This document shows positions 1 through 7,158 of a stretch of 10,180 bases of DNA, one piece after another (positions within the stretch are counted from its first letter, which is position 1; each line of letters opens with the position of its first letter). Both the position numbers and the translations under genes were made by a program. Under the pieces are notes generated by a model. It was given only the letters and a program-made list of their open reading frames with translations. It was not told the origin of the DNA and searched no databases. This stretch comes from Desulfobacula sp. (GTDB taxonomy: Bacteria; Desulfobacterota; Desulfobacteria; Desulfobacterales; Desulfobacteraceae): positions 1 to 10,180 of the forward strand of contig JAOZRF010000068.1 in NCBI GenBank assembly GCA_029940245.1, in the 5' to 3' direction.

Positions 1-946
1 TGGCAATGGGATCGCCAAAACTTTTCCTTACAATTTGACAGGGGTCTTGTACTGTGAATTTTATTTTAAGGTCTTTGTTCCAGTCGGAATTGACCTTTAA
101 TTTACCTTCACGAATCCATTTTGCATAATATTCATATATATTTTTAACGACAAAGTTATGCTCGATATTGAATTTTTTCAGTCCTGCCAGGACTGAGAAA
201 GTGACGTGACCTCACTCGGTGTTGAGGAACGTCTTACAGCCAAGCTTATCAGCCTGGTTTGCCGATGTTTTGGTTACATGTTTCCATGCATCATCATCTG
301 CCAGGAACATGCAATAGTTTTCACCGGCCCAGCCACTGCTGCCATAGGTCCAGTCAACCCCGGCCAGATGCAATATTTTCCACAGAGGGACCAGTTCATC
401 CGGCTCTGTTACAGGTTCCCTGGAATTCTGGTTCAGGAAAAATTCAGCCCCTTCCTTGTCAATGGGGGCCTGCATATCTTCAAATTCCGGTTGGGCTTCC
501 TGGTATTCTTCCAATACATCATTGACAACAAAATCAAAATCTTCCGGCGAGGCTGCCATGGCGCTACAGCTTTCATTTTTGAGTGCCGCGTCACAGGACC
601 CAAGGATTCCCTTTGGTCTTTCTTCTCTGGGGCGTAACTGCCTTGCATTATAGATCAATTGAGGGATATCGATCTTCATGGGGCATACATAAATGCAACG
701 CTGGCACATTGTACACATCCAGGGCCAGTCAGATTTTGCAATTTCTTCATCCATACCTAAGGCAGCCATACGAAGAAATTTTCTGGGGTCCATATTTTCA
801 AGTCCTGTGGCAGGACATCCTGAAGCGCATGCGCCGCATGTTAAACATGCGTTTAAATTGCCGCCCTCAGGCAGCAATGCTTTGACTTTATCTAAAAAAA
901 TACTTTTTTGTTTCTTATTTCCAAGCTTAATGGTGGCTAATGTCAT
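1..946 (-). CDS. DsrK/HdrD-like (Fe-S)-binding selenoprotein, 3' end beyond the window
   Basis: Cytoplasmic iron-sulfur electron-transfer protein related to DsrK, HdrD and TmcB. Seen: two 4Fe-4S motifs, CxxCxxCxxxCP at residues 34-45 and 78-89, then a CCG-type region with GVDWTYGSSGWAGENY (about 196-211). At residue 245 the motif E-[UGA]-GH stands where relatives such as DsrK have ECGH. The frame after UGA (214-212) is open for 70 more codons to the window edge and continues with family-like sequence, including a DPC motif at 301-303 resembling the HDPC of CCG domains. A SECIS-like hairpin follows the UGA. I therefore read UGA as selenocysteine and the product as at least 315 residues; a conventional gene caller would stop at 212 and give 244. 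The start ATG at 946 has GGAAGGA 7 bases upstream. Family is known; the exact partner and substrate are not visible. Confidence 0.85.
174..214 (-). promoter_or_regulatory. UGA selenocysteine codon with bacterial SECIS-like hairpin
   Basis: The UGA is at 214-212 on the minus strand. The transcript then forms UCAGUCC (196-190) paired with GGACUGA (184-178) around a loop of UGGCA, seven uninterrupted base pairs. After one C/A mismatch the stem extends by three more U-A pairs (200-198 with 176-174). The loop GG sits 24-25 nucleotides after the UGA. Bacterial SECIS elements, the SelB binding sites, are hairpins close behind the UGA with a G near the top of the loop, so spacing and shape fit. The hairpin lies inside the coding frame, as expected in bacteria. 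Confidence 0.8.
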
Positions 947-1236
947 TGATCATTCCTTCCCTTGATTTAGAAGCATTTTTATTTTTCAGGCCTTCAAACA
1001 TGCCTTTATTTATTCATAAATCATTTTAAATTTGAAACTCGTCCACTGTATATCAAATGGTGAAATCGTATGTAAAGGAAAAAATATCTTTAAAAAATAA
1101 AAAATAAAAACAATAAGGATTTTTGGCGGGTGACAAATCAATTCAAATTTAGTGATGGATTGTTTTAAAATCATTGCGGTCTTAATTTTTGTGATTATTT
1201 TAGAATTTCATAACCATTAGAATGAAAGGGTAAAAT
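947..1236. other. Divergent intergenic region, AT-rich
   Basis: This stretch separates the divergent selenoprotein and TPR genes and must hold promoters for both. It includes an A-rich run at about 1076-1115. For the plus strand only a weak match was found (TTGCGG at 1174-1179, then ATTTTA 17 bases on). No coding frame, RNA gene or convincing operator was seen. Confidence 0.6.
1047..1076 (-). promoter_or_regulatory. Candidate sigma70 promoter of the selenoprotein gene
   Basis: On the minus strand TTTACA (1076-1071) is followed after 18 bases by TATACA (1052-1047). The -35 box is one base off consensus and the -10 box is two off. Transcription would begin near 1040, leaving a leader of about 95 bases before the ATG at 946. 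The region is AT-rich, so chance matches are likely. Confidence 0.35.
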
Positions 1237-1863
1237 ATGGCGAAAGAAAAAGAAAATAAAGAGTATGTACAAAAAACGACCCTGATTATTGCGATAGTGG
1301 TGTCCTTGTTTATTGGATTCATTGGCGGAAGTATTTATTCATCATTTAAACTTGCGGCGGATAAAAATGTTCAGGTAACCAGCAATGCATCTTCCGATAA
1401 TAATCTGACAGGGGAACAACAGGATAATGCAATAAAGATTTCTACAGAGATTTTAAAGCTTGAACAATATTTAGAGAAAAATTCCAAAGATGCTGAGGCC
1501 TGGACCCGGCTGGGCCATCTTTTCTTTGATTCAGACCAGGTCAAAAATGCCATTGAAGCATATGAAAAATCTCTGGCAATCGAGCCTGGAAAAACCGGTG
1601 TTATAACTGATCTGGGGGTGATGTACCGGAAAAATGGCCAGCCTGAAAAGGCCATCAAAGCATTTGATCAAGCTATTTCAATCGATCCTTCCTTTGAAAC
1701 TGCTAGATTTAACAAGGGAGTTGTATTATTGCATGACTTGAACGATGTTCCCGGCGGTATAAAGGCATGGGAAGCGCTTGTCAAACAAAATCCCATGGCC
1801 ATGGCTCCTAATGGAGAATCTGTTGATGCCCTGGTTCAGAGGATTAAAAAACAGCTAAAATGA
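1237..1863 (+). CDS. Membrane-anchored tetratricopeptide repeat protein
   Basis: A 208-residue protein with a short lysine- and glutamate-rich N-terminus, one hydrophobic segment at about residues 14-36, a polar linker (about 40-65), and three TPR units at about 85-118, 119-152 and 153-187. TPR hallmarks are visible, such as AEAWTRLGHLFF and AIEAYEKSLAIEPG in the first unit and AIKAFDQAISIDPS in the second. The anchor probably leaves the TPR domain outside the cytoplasmic membrane, where it would serve as a protein-protein docking surface; this is inferred. The ATG has GAAAGGG about 8 bases upstream. It is transcribed away from the selenoprotein gene and towards the dehydratase operon, with no operon partner in view. 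Membrane-anchored TPR proteins occur in cytochrome c maturation and respiratory complex assembly, but nothing here fixes such a role. Confidence 0.85.
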   Translation: MAKEKENKEYVQKTTLIIAIVVSLFIGFIGGSIYSSFKLAADKNVQVTSNASSDNNLTGEQQDNAIKISTEILKLEQYLEKNSKDAEAWTRLGHLFFDSDQVKNAIEAYEKSLAIEPGKTGVITDLGVMYRKNGQPEKAIKAFDQAISIDPSFETARFNKGVVLLHDLNDVPGGIKAWEALVKQNPMAMAPNGESVDALVQRIKKQLK

Positions 1864-1864
1864 T

Positions 1865-1898
1865 AGGGTCAAAGTCAGTGATCCGATGATTTGACCCT
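1865..1898. terminator. Shared terminator-like hairpin between convergent genes
   Basis: AGGGTCAAA (1865-1873) and TTTGACCCT (1890-1898) form a perfect 9-bp stem with a 16-base loop. It fills the 37-base gap between the stop of the TPR gene (1863) and the stop of the activase gene (1901). The position suggests bidirectional termination. Neither side has a strong run of T directly after the stem, so intrinsic termination may be weak. Confidence 0.55.
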
Positions 1899-1900
1899 CA

Positions 1901-2689
1901 CTATAGTTTTGATGCCAGCACGGCAGCACCAATGGCTCCATTTTCCTGGGCGAAATCTTTTACAATAAGCGTTAATCCAAGGCGCTTTTCAAGGGCTGCG
2001 ACCATTCCTTTGTTTTTAGCAACACCTCCGGTCATCATCACTGGTTTTTTGATTTTAATTTTGTTTGCAAGGATAGCAACCCGTGCAGCTGCCGAGTCAT
2101 GGATGCCGGCAATAATATTTTCTCTTTTTTGCTGTCCGGCAATCATGGAAATGACTTCAGATTCTGCAAATACGGTGCAGATACTGCTGATTTTTAAAGG
2201 CTTGTCTGCATTAAGGCCAAAGTCACCCAATTGATTTAATTCTACTTCAAGGGCCTTGGCCATGACTTCGAGGAATCGTCCTGTGCCTGCGGCACATTTG
2301 TCGTTCATGGCAAAATTTTCCACCTGGCCTTTGGCATTTAGAAGAATGGCCTTGCTGTCCTGACCGCCGACATCAATGATTCCCCGGATTTCAGGGTTTA
2401 TAAAATAAGCACCTGTACCATGGCAAATGATTTCCGTCAGTGCTTTGTCTGCAAAACTAACGCTGGCACGGCCATAGCCAGTGGAAACAATGGCCGGAAC
2501 ATCTTTTTTTGAAATTTTTGCTTTTTTTAAAAGCGCTTCAAACACTTTGATTCCGGCATTTATGGGGTCATAGCCAGTGAGAATGACATGGGTGGCCAAA
2601 AGACGGTTATCTTTTATCAAGGCTGCCTTGGCTGTAATTGAACCAATATCAATTCCTGCATAAATGCTGCCCCTTTCTTTATTATTCAT
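1901..2689 (-). CDS. Acyl-CoA dehydratase activase (BadF/BadG/BcrA/BcrD ATPase family)
   Basis: ASKHA-fold ATPase of the HgdC type. In this family a homodimer holds one [4Fe-4S] cluster between subunits and uses ATP to inject a low-potential electron into its dehydratase or reductase partner. Seen in the 262-residue product: phosphate-binding GIDIGSITA (12-20), GTGAYF near 91, DVGGQDSKA (106-114), the cluster cysteine in NDKCAAGTGRFLE (C132), a second cysteine in SSICTVFAESE (C171), and GGVAKN (221-226). The length matches single-activator HgdC or BcrD rather than the longer BcrA. I chose ATG at 2689, with AAAGGA about 12 bases upstream. It leaves four bases after the stop of the preceding gene, and GIDIG then lies at the usual distance from the N-terminus. 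An upstream TTG/ATG extension to 2734 would overlap that gene by 41 bases. Last gene of the operon. Confidence 0.9.
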   Translation of the reverse strand: MNNKERGSIYAGIDIGSITAKAALIKDNRLLATHVILTGYDPINAGIKVFEALLKKAKISKKDVPAIVSTGYGRASVSFADKALTEIICHGTGAYFINPEIRGIIDVGGQDSKAILLNAKGQVENFAMNDKCAAGTGRFLEVMAKALEVELNQLGDFGLNADKPLKISSICTVFAESEVISMIAGQQKRENIIAGIHDSAAARVAILANKIKIKKPVMMTGGVAKNKGMVAALEKRLGLTLIVKDFAQENGAIGAAVLASKL

Positions 2690-2693
2690 CAAT

Positions 2694-3923
2694 TTAATCG
2701 TTCCTTTGTTTGATGATTTCCATGAATGCATCAATCCGGGTTTCTATCTGGGATTGTGAAAAACTTCTGGGATCAACCATATCCGCCTCTATCATGATAA
2801 CGGGAATATTTGTTTTTTCCCGGACGATTCGCATAATATCCATCTGTCCGAATGAGTAAGGCTTACAGGATCGATTTGAATGCATCACAAGCCCATCGGC
2901 ATCATAAAATTTTATCATGTCAAGCACCTGGTCTGCCATCTGGTCAACACCGATATTCAGATAGATCCTGGTATAAGCCTCGGCCATGGAATCCAGAAAA
3001 TTATTTTCATCCGTATATTTTATGGCACCACACCAGGCAGAGGTATAGGTATCTGCCACCAGACAGGCATTGTGACCGGAGAATTTTTCAGACAGCCATT
3101 TTAGCCTGTACCACACGGGCAGATTATCCCATAAAAGCCTGTATTTTTCATCGGGAACCATACTGATTCCGGTCTGTATCCGCTGCTCCATTTCTTGAAG
3201 CAGCTGCCTGTAAAAATCAACAGCGATTTGAGTGCCCCGCAATGTGACGATCAGGGCAAGGAAAAAGAATGCATCAAAGGCAGACATGGGCGATGGCTTG
3301 TGGGCAGTGGTGTTGAGGACTTTTTGCCAGAGCAGCTGGGCCGTATATGCAAGTTTGCCCACCCGTGCCATTTTGTCATAGTCAAATTTCTTTTTGGTAT
3401 TTGTTTCAAGAAAGGCAATGTATTCATCCATCTGGGTCCGAACATACCTTGCGATTTCCGGGGAATACTGAGTATGGCAGATGGGGGTATCCAGAATAAA
3501 CAAGGGTACATTATAATACCTTGCCTGGATTTCATACCATTTGAGCACAGTACCGCAGATGTTATTGCAGCAGATCAGCATGTCGGGTTCAGGCAATCCC
3601 CCCAGCGGCCCTCCCTTGACAATTGAGCATGAGATATCTGTCCTTGCATAGGAACACAGATCAGAACTGTAGCCCATATCTTCGGCTTTTATGCATAGAT
3701 CTTCTCCCATTTTTGATGCCCCGATCATGGCACCATGGTTTTCCGGATAAACGGGGATGATATCCATTGCCACCAAAGGCTCTACAGGCCCTCCGGAAGT
3801 GATCCAGGCAACTTGTCTGTTGTTCTGTTTCGCGGTCATGGCATCCAGATAATAGGTGGTCATGATATCCCGCATTTTTTTTGCGGATTTTATTTTTCTT
3901 TTTTCCGGCAGCTTGTCTGACAT
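2694..3923 (-). CDS. 2-hydroxyacyl-CoA dehydratase/benzoyl-CoA reductase family subunit (HgdA/BcrB-like)
   Basis: One of two related subunits of an iron-sulfur enzyme that performs radical dehydration of 2-hydroxyacyl-CoA or ATP-driven reduction of an aromatic acyl-CoA. Over 409 residues it shows WITSGGPVEPL (40-50), VYPENHGAM (58-66), a cysteine-rich stretch (C77, C90, C99, C118, C119, C123) with CCNNICGTVLKWYE, a late NRSCKPY (C353), and the C-terminal signature IEADMVDPRSFS with a following TRIDAFME. These are typical of the family, whose conserved cysteines bind the active-site [4Fe-4S] cluster. Length is normal. ATG at 3923 has AAGGA about 9 bases upstream. It lies 14 bases after the partner subunit and directly before the activase. 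Which subunit type it is, and the substrate, cannot be settled by eye. Confidence 0.85.
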   Translation of the reverse strand: MSDKLPEKRKIKSAKKMRDIMTTYYLDAMTAKQNNRQVAWITSGGPVEPLVAMDIIPVYPENHGAMIGASKMGEDLCIKAEDMGYSSDLCSYARTDISCSIVKGGPLGGLPEPDMLICCNNICGTVLKWYEIQARYYNVPLFILDTPICHTQYSPEIARYVRTQMDEYIAFLETNTKKKFDYDKMARVGKLAYTAQLLWQKVLNTTAHKPSPMSAFDAFFFLALIVTLRGTQIAVDFYRQLLQEMEQRIQTGISMVPDEKYRLLWDNLPVWYRLKWLSEKFSGHNACLVADTYTSAWCGAIKYTDENNFLDSMAEAYTRIYLNIGVDQMADQVLDMIKFYDADGLVMHSNRSCKPYSFGQMDIMRIVREKTNIPVIMIEADMVDPRSFSQSQIETRIDAFMEIIKQRND

Positions 3924-3937
3924 AAGGTAAATCCTTT

Positions 3938-5050
3938 TTAAATCATCTGAATAAAGGTTTCAAAACGGGTGGCCAACTGCCCTGAGTTTTGCTGCTGATC
4001 ATCCATTTCAATCAAAAGGGTTTTTATGCCTTCTTTTTCAATGGCTTCTTTTAAATAGGGATAATCAAATGCATGGGGATCACAGAATTTGACCAGCATA
4101 AAAATGACTCCATGGGCGTTGTTCTTTTTGGCAAGTGAAACCAGATTTTCACCACGGGCCGTGGGAGAAGCATGTTTTGCAGGACAGATCATGCGGTCCA
4201 GTAATCTTGCGGCAATTGCATTTATGGGATTTTCATCATCCGGAATTTCACCTTCAAACCATCTTTGACCTGTGCAAAGGTCATCTCCTACAATAATGCC
4301 ACCCGCAGCTTCCAGGGCTGTATAAATATCAGGAGAATCACAGATGGAACCTGACACAACGATTCGTTTTACATTTTTTTTGGGAACATCAATTTTTTCA
4401 AGATTGGCCACAATGACCGGCAGAAGTTGGCCCACCTCGTCTGGGTCCATCACCATGGATCCTTTTACAATTGCAAAAAGATCAGCTCCTTTTATGATTC
4501 CGGGCTTTTGGGATTGAAGGGCATAAATTTTTGACAGGTTTTTTCTGATGAAATTGAATTTTTTAATGGATTCCCAAAGATCTGTGTTGGTGATTTTTCT
4601 TTCTGCCGCAATTTCAAGGGCTTGTTTAAATTTGTTCAAAACATCCGTCATATAGGTTCTCGCACTTTGGGTGTTCAGTTTGGCAGGCAGGACCACATCG
4701 GCAAAAAATTCATATTTTCCATTCATGCGCCAGATGTCACTCAGGCGCTGGATGGAGTCACAGGTATGGGGAAACACTGTTCCATCAAGGAAAGAAAGTC
4801 GGCCGGACAGGCTGTCCTCCAGCACACCCCGTACCAGAGAACAGCAATAGGCCTGAAGATGCTGCTCTGCCATCATAATCTCTGATTTTGAGGAAAAAAG
4901 CCGCATGGGATGAAATCCAGCAGCATATATCAATTCCTCTGGTGCATAGGAACAAAGGTAACCGATAATTTTTTTTGGCCTTGCCTTGATTTTGGAAGCA
5001 ATAATTGACACGTCTTTTATTGCATCACAAAAAATATTTATTTCCTTCAT
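3938..5050 (-). CDS. 2-hydroxyacyl-CoA dehydratase/benzoyl-CoA reductase family subunit (HgdB/BcrC-like)
   Basis: First gene of the operon and the second dehydratase-family subunit. The 370-residue product shows YLCSYAPEELIYAAGFHPMR (31-50), a CCS pair (C69, C70), FPHTCDSIQRL (C97), GDDLCTGQRWFEGE (C259), and the C-terminal KFCDPHAFDYPYLKEAI (C323) followed by GQLATRFETF. These are the usual cysteine positions and CoA-domain motifs of HgdB, BcrC and BadD. It would pair with the next gene to make the cluster-bearing heterodimer that the activase charges. I chose ATG at 5050 because GGAG lies 9 bases upstream and family homology begins soon after. The frame can be extended to a TTG at 5143, but that has no ribosome binding site and reads low-complexity basic sequence. 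The order (C-like, B-like, activase) resembles bcrC-bcrB-bcrA, but no fourth gene follows. Confidence 0.87.
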   Translation of the reverse strand: MKEINIFCDAIKDVSIIASKIKARPKKIIGYLCSYAPEELIYAAGFHPMRLFSSKSEIMMAEQHLQAYCCSLVRGVLEDSLSGRLSFLDGTVFPHTCDSIQRLSDIWRMNGKYEFFADVVLPAKLNTQSARTYMTDVLNKFKQALEIAAERKITNTDLWESIKKFNFIRKNLSKIYALQSQKPGIIKGADLFAIVKGSMVMDPDEVGQLLPVIVANLEKIDVPKKNVKRIVVSGSICDSPDIYTALEAAGGIIVGDDLCTGQRWFEGEIPDDENPINAIAARLLDRMICPAKHASPTARGENLVSLAKKNNAHGVIFMLVKFCDPHAFDYPYLKEAIEKEGIKTLLIEMDDQQQNSGQLATRFETFIQMI

Positions 5051-5051
5051 A

Positions 5052-5183
5052 TTATTTTTCTCCTGTGTATTCACCTGTCTGGCAAAGCTTTTTAATCGCC
5101 TCATCCTGCAGGATTTTAAAGGCAACTTTTTCGACCCATTCAAAGTAGTGCAAGCAAACTGATTTCAAGTACCAAACGCATCT
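5052..5183 (-). other. Short orphan reading frame in the leader of the dehydratase operon
   Basis: A frame open for 43 codons runs from 5183 and stops with TAA at 5054-5052, one base before the dehydratase ATG. Its translation, ending in FEWVEKVAFKILQDEAIKK and then LCQTGEYTGEK, looks like a genuine protein C-terminus rather than random sequence. No ATG is present; TTG codons at 5168 and 5153 have no ribosome binding site. It may be the tail of a lost upstream gene that once was coupled to the dehydratase subunit. I do not recognise the family. Confidence 0.3.
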
Positions 5184-5195
5184 TTATCTGCCGGT

Positions 5196-5224
5196 TTTAT
5201 ATCCAAGGCCGGTCAATATGTCAA
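5196..5224 (-). promoter_or_regulatory. Near-consensus sigma70 promoter of the dehydratase operon
   Basis: Read on the minus strand, a perfect -35 box TTGACA (5224-5219) is followed after 17 bases by TATAAA (5201-5196), one base from the -10 consensus. Transcription should start near 5189, giving a leader of about 140 bases before the ATG at 5050. This is the strongest promoter match in the window. The leader length leaves room for regulation. Confidence 0.65.
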
Positions 5225-5561
5225 CTGGCACAAGACTGATATCCAGGGTGATCGCAAGTAGAATTAAAAAAAATAGTGATCAAACCATTTGTCGAAAATG
5301 CCAGTCCCGGCATTTTCGACAAATAGAGTGATTCGTGACCATTTGGCGGATTTGGCAGGGCACTGTTTGAATTTCTATCATTAGAAATTGTGTCTGTGAA
5401 TGAAAGAAACTGTTTGGAAATTCATAAAAAATATGCGTATTATAAACTCAACTTTCGGATTTGGCAGATTTGAGTTATAAAAATGATTTTGATGAACAAA
5501 AAATACATGTATCAATTAATTTCAAAAATACATGATATGGGGGCTTAAGCAGACTGTTAAA
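5225..5561. other. Intergenic region upstream of the HD-GYP regulator
   Basis: About 340 bases without a supported gene. It holds the 16-bp inverted repeat described separately, an 8-bp dyad AATTTCTA-TCAT-TAGAAATT at 5370-5389, and two copies of CGGATTTGGCAG (5347-5358 and 5456-5467). A possible plus-strand promoter is TTGGAA (5414-5419), 18 bases, TATTAT (5438-5443). TGGCA-containing stretches were examined for sigma54 sites, but the -12 GC is missing. Confidence 0.55.
5287..5324. repeat. Perfect 16-bp inverted repeat with 6-base loop
   Basis: ATTTGTCGAAAATGCC (5287-5302) and its exact complement GGCATTTTCGACAAAT (5309-5324) flank AGTCCC. It would make a very stable hairpin in DNA or RNA. 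It lies between divergent genes, upstream of the dehydratase promoter, so it does not terminate an annotated gene. No T run follows directly on either strand. Similar sequence lies on both sides (5271-5291 and 5321-5345). It may be an operator, a REP/MITE-like element or a transcription barrier. Confidence 0.7.
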
Positions 5562-7148
5562 ATGAATTCAACCAATATCCTCATAGTGGATGAAGATCCT
5601 GTTATCAGACAGATGATTACCCAGGTTATTGTGCCCCCTTGCCGCATGTTAAAAACAGCCGAAAATGGTATGGAAGCGCTTGATCTGATAAAGAAAATAG
5701 ATTTCGATCTTGTCATTGCTGATATCAACATCCCTATACTCAACGGTCTTGAGTTGATGGTCGAAGTCCAAAAAATAAAACCGGAAACCGTTTTCATGAT
5801 CCTTACCGGATACAGCAGGGACTATTCTTATGAGAGGGTCATACGAGCGGGAGCCAAGGATTTCATTAAAAAACCATTTACCATTGAGGAATTGAAAAAT
5901 AAGCTGGTACGGATTATTGGCGAACGTAGAATGGAAGAAGAAAACAAAAGGCTTTTGGCCCAGCAGGCAGAGCTGAACGTGCAGTTGACGGCAATGCTGT
6001 CTGTGGCTTCCGATCTGGCATCGGAATTGGAATTTGACAGTTTGTTTCCTCTCATCATTAGTAAAATTACTGAAATCATGGCTGCAGAAAGAACAAGTCT
6101 TTATATTCTGGACCTGGACAAGCAGGAGATCTGGACCAAGGTAGCAGAATGCATTGATATAATCCGCTTGCCATTAGGAGAGGGCATAAGCGGAAGAGTT
6201 GCCCAGACTGGTGAGCTGCTCAACATTGCCGATGCCTGGGAACTCCCCTATTTCAATAAAGAGTTTGACAGAAAAAATAATTTTAGAACACGATCCGTCT
6301 TATGTCTTCCCATTAAAAACCATGGCGGAGAAAAAGTCGGTGTTCTTCAGGTAATCAATAAAAAGAATAAAAAGCGTTTTGATGCCAGGGATGAAATATT
6401 TTGTAAGGGGCTGGCATCCCAGGTGGGAATTGCATTGGAGAACGCCCTTTTACACGATGAAATCAAGCTTTCTTTTAAAAATTCCATCCTGACATTATCG
6501 GCAACTGTGGATGCCAGACACCCTTTAACCGCGGGTCACTCCCTGCGGGTAGCTGAATATGCCCTTGCGATTGCCCAAAGAATGGGTTTGGAACAGAATG
6601 AATTAGACAATGTAAACTATGCGGCACTTCTTCACGATATAGGCAAAATAGGCATCAGTGATGTTGTTTTGTTAAAAGACGGTCCTTTTACACCAGCGGA
6701 ACGGGCTGAAATGAACACTCATCCCCAAAAAACAAAAGAGATTCTCGATAAATTTCATTTTCCAAGGAATTTGCGGCATGTACCCCAAATAGCCGCTAGC
6801 CACCATGAAAAAGTAAATGGTAAGGGGTATCCTCTGGGGTTGACTAGTGATCAATTTCCCCTGGGCTCCAAGATAATTGCGGTGGCCGACGTTTTTGATG
6901 CGCTAACTTCCCCAAGAGATTACCCCAAGTATGCCTTTGGGGAAACCTTGGATTGTGACATTATGCCTTTGACTAAAGTGATCTCCATTCTTAAAAAAGA
7001 TGCCGGCAGCCATTTTGATGCAACAGTTGTAGTAGCCTTTTTGAGTTGCCTGCCCGAGATTCTTTTTCAGCACAGGGGTGGGCGTTTTCAGCCGGAATAT
7101 GTGGACGATACGATCAATTCTATGAATTCATCACTTTTAAACAAATAA
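5562..7148 (+). CDS. Response regulator with REC, GAF and HD-GYP domains (c-di-GMP phosphodiesterase)
   Basis: Cytoplasmic regulator of 528 residues. The REC domain (about 4-120) has acidic D10/E11, phospho-acceptor D54 in VIADINIPILNG, T82 and K104 in FIKKPF. A helical linker (about 124-150) leads to a GAF domain (about 155-300) with LPLGEGISGRVAQTGE and VGVLQVINK. The HD-GYP domain (about 310-505) carries HD at 358-359 in LLHDIGKIGISD, a histidine in NTHPQKT, HHE at 414-416 and GYP at 422-424, so the metal-binding set expected of a c-di-GMP phosphodiesterase is present. In the signature the usual D before G is N (HHEKVNGKGYP). Phosphorylation plus a GAF ligand probably control activity. No histidine kinase is next to it. 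ATG at 5562 fits REC family starts; an in-frame ATG at 5532 adds ten residues. Neither has a good ribosome binding site. Confidence 0.9.
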   Translation: MNSTNILIVDEDPVIRQMITQVIVPPCRMLKTAENGMEALDLIKKIDFDLVIADINIPILNGLELMVEVQKIKPETVFMILTGYSRDYSYERVIRAGAKDFIKKPFTIEELKNKLVRIIGERRMEEENKRLLAQQAELNVQLTAMLSVASDLASELEFDSLFPLIISKITEIMAAERTSLYILDLDKQEIWTKVAECIDIIRLPLGEGISGRVAQTGELLNIADAWELPYFNKEFDRKNNFRTRSVLCLPIKNHGGEKVGVLQVINKKNKKRFDARDEIFCKGLASQVGIALENALLHDEIKLSFKNSILTLSATVDARHPLTAGHSLRVAEYALAIAQRMGLEQNELDNVNYAALLHDIGKIGISDVVLLKDGPFTPAERAEMNTHPQKTKEILDKFHFPRNLRHVPQIAASHHEKVNGKGYPLGLTSDQFPLGSKIIAVADVFDALTSPRDYPKYAFGETLDCDIMPLTKVISILKKDAGSHFDATVVVAFLSCLPEILFQHRGGRFQPEYVDDTINSMNSSLLNK

Positions 7149-7158
7149 ACAGGGATGA

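Noticed and set aside
206..885. Plus-strand open frames opposite the selenoprotein gene (for example 206-637 and 583-885)
   Set aside because: They are antisense to a clear Fe-S protein, have no family features and no ribosome binding sites.
1076..1115. A-rich run as a special element
   Set aside because: Simple composition in an AT-rich intergenic region; no symmetry or repeat unit.
2694..2734. Upstream start of the activase overlapping the dehydratase subunit by 41 bases
   Set aside because: The ATG at 2689 has a ribosome binding site and puts the GIDIG motif at the normal place; the extension looks like read-through of the other frame.
1..5050. Single functional cluster of selenoprotein, TPR protein and dehydratase operon
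   Set aside because: The TPR gene lies on the opposite strand between them with a terminator-like hairpin, so co-transcription is excluded and a functional link is unsupported.
5341..5470. TGGCA-containing sequences as sigma54 promoters
   Set aside because: The -12 GC expected ten bases after the -24 GG is missing in each case.
7156..7158. TGA before the flavoprotein remnant as a second selenocysteine codon
   Set aside because: The frame upstream of it does not encode the missing N-terminal half, and the small hairpin nearby has no loop G in a suitable place.
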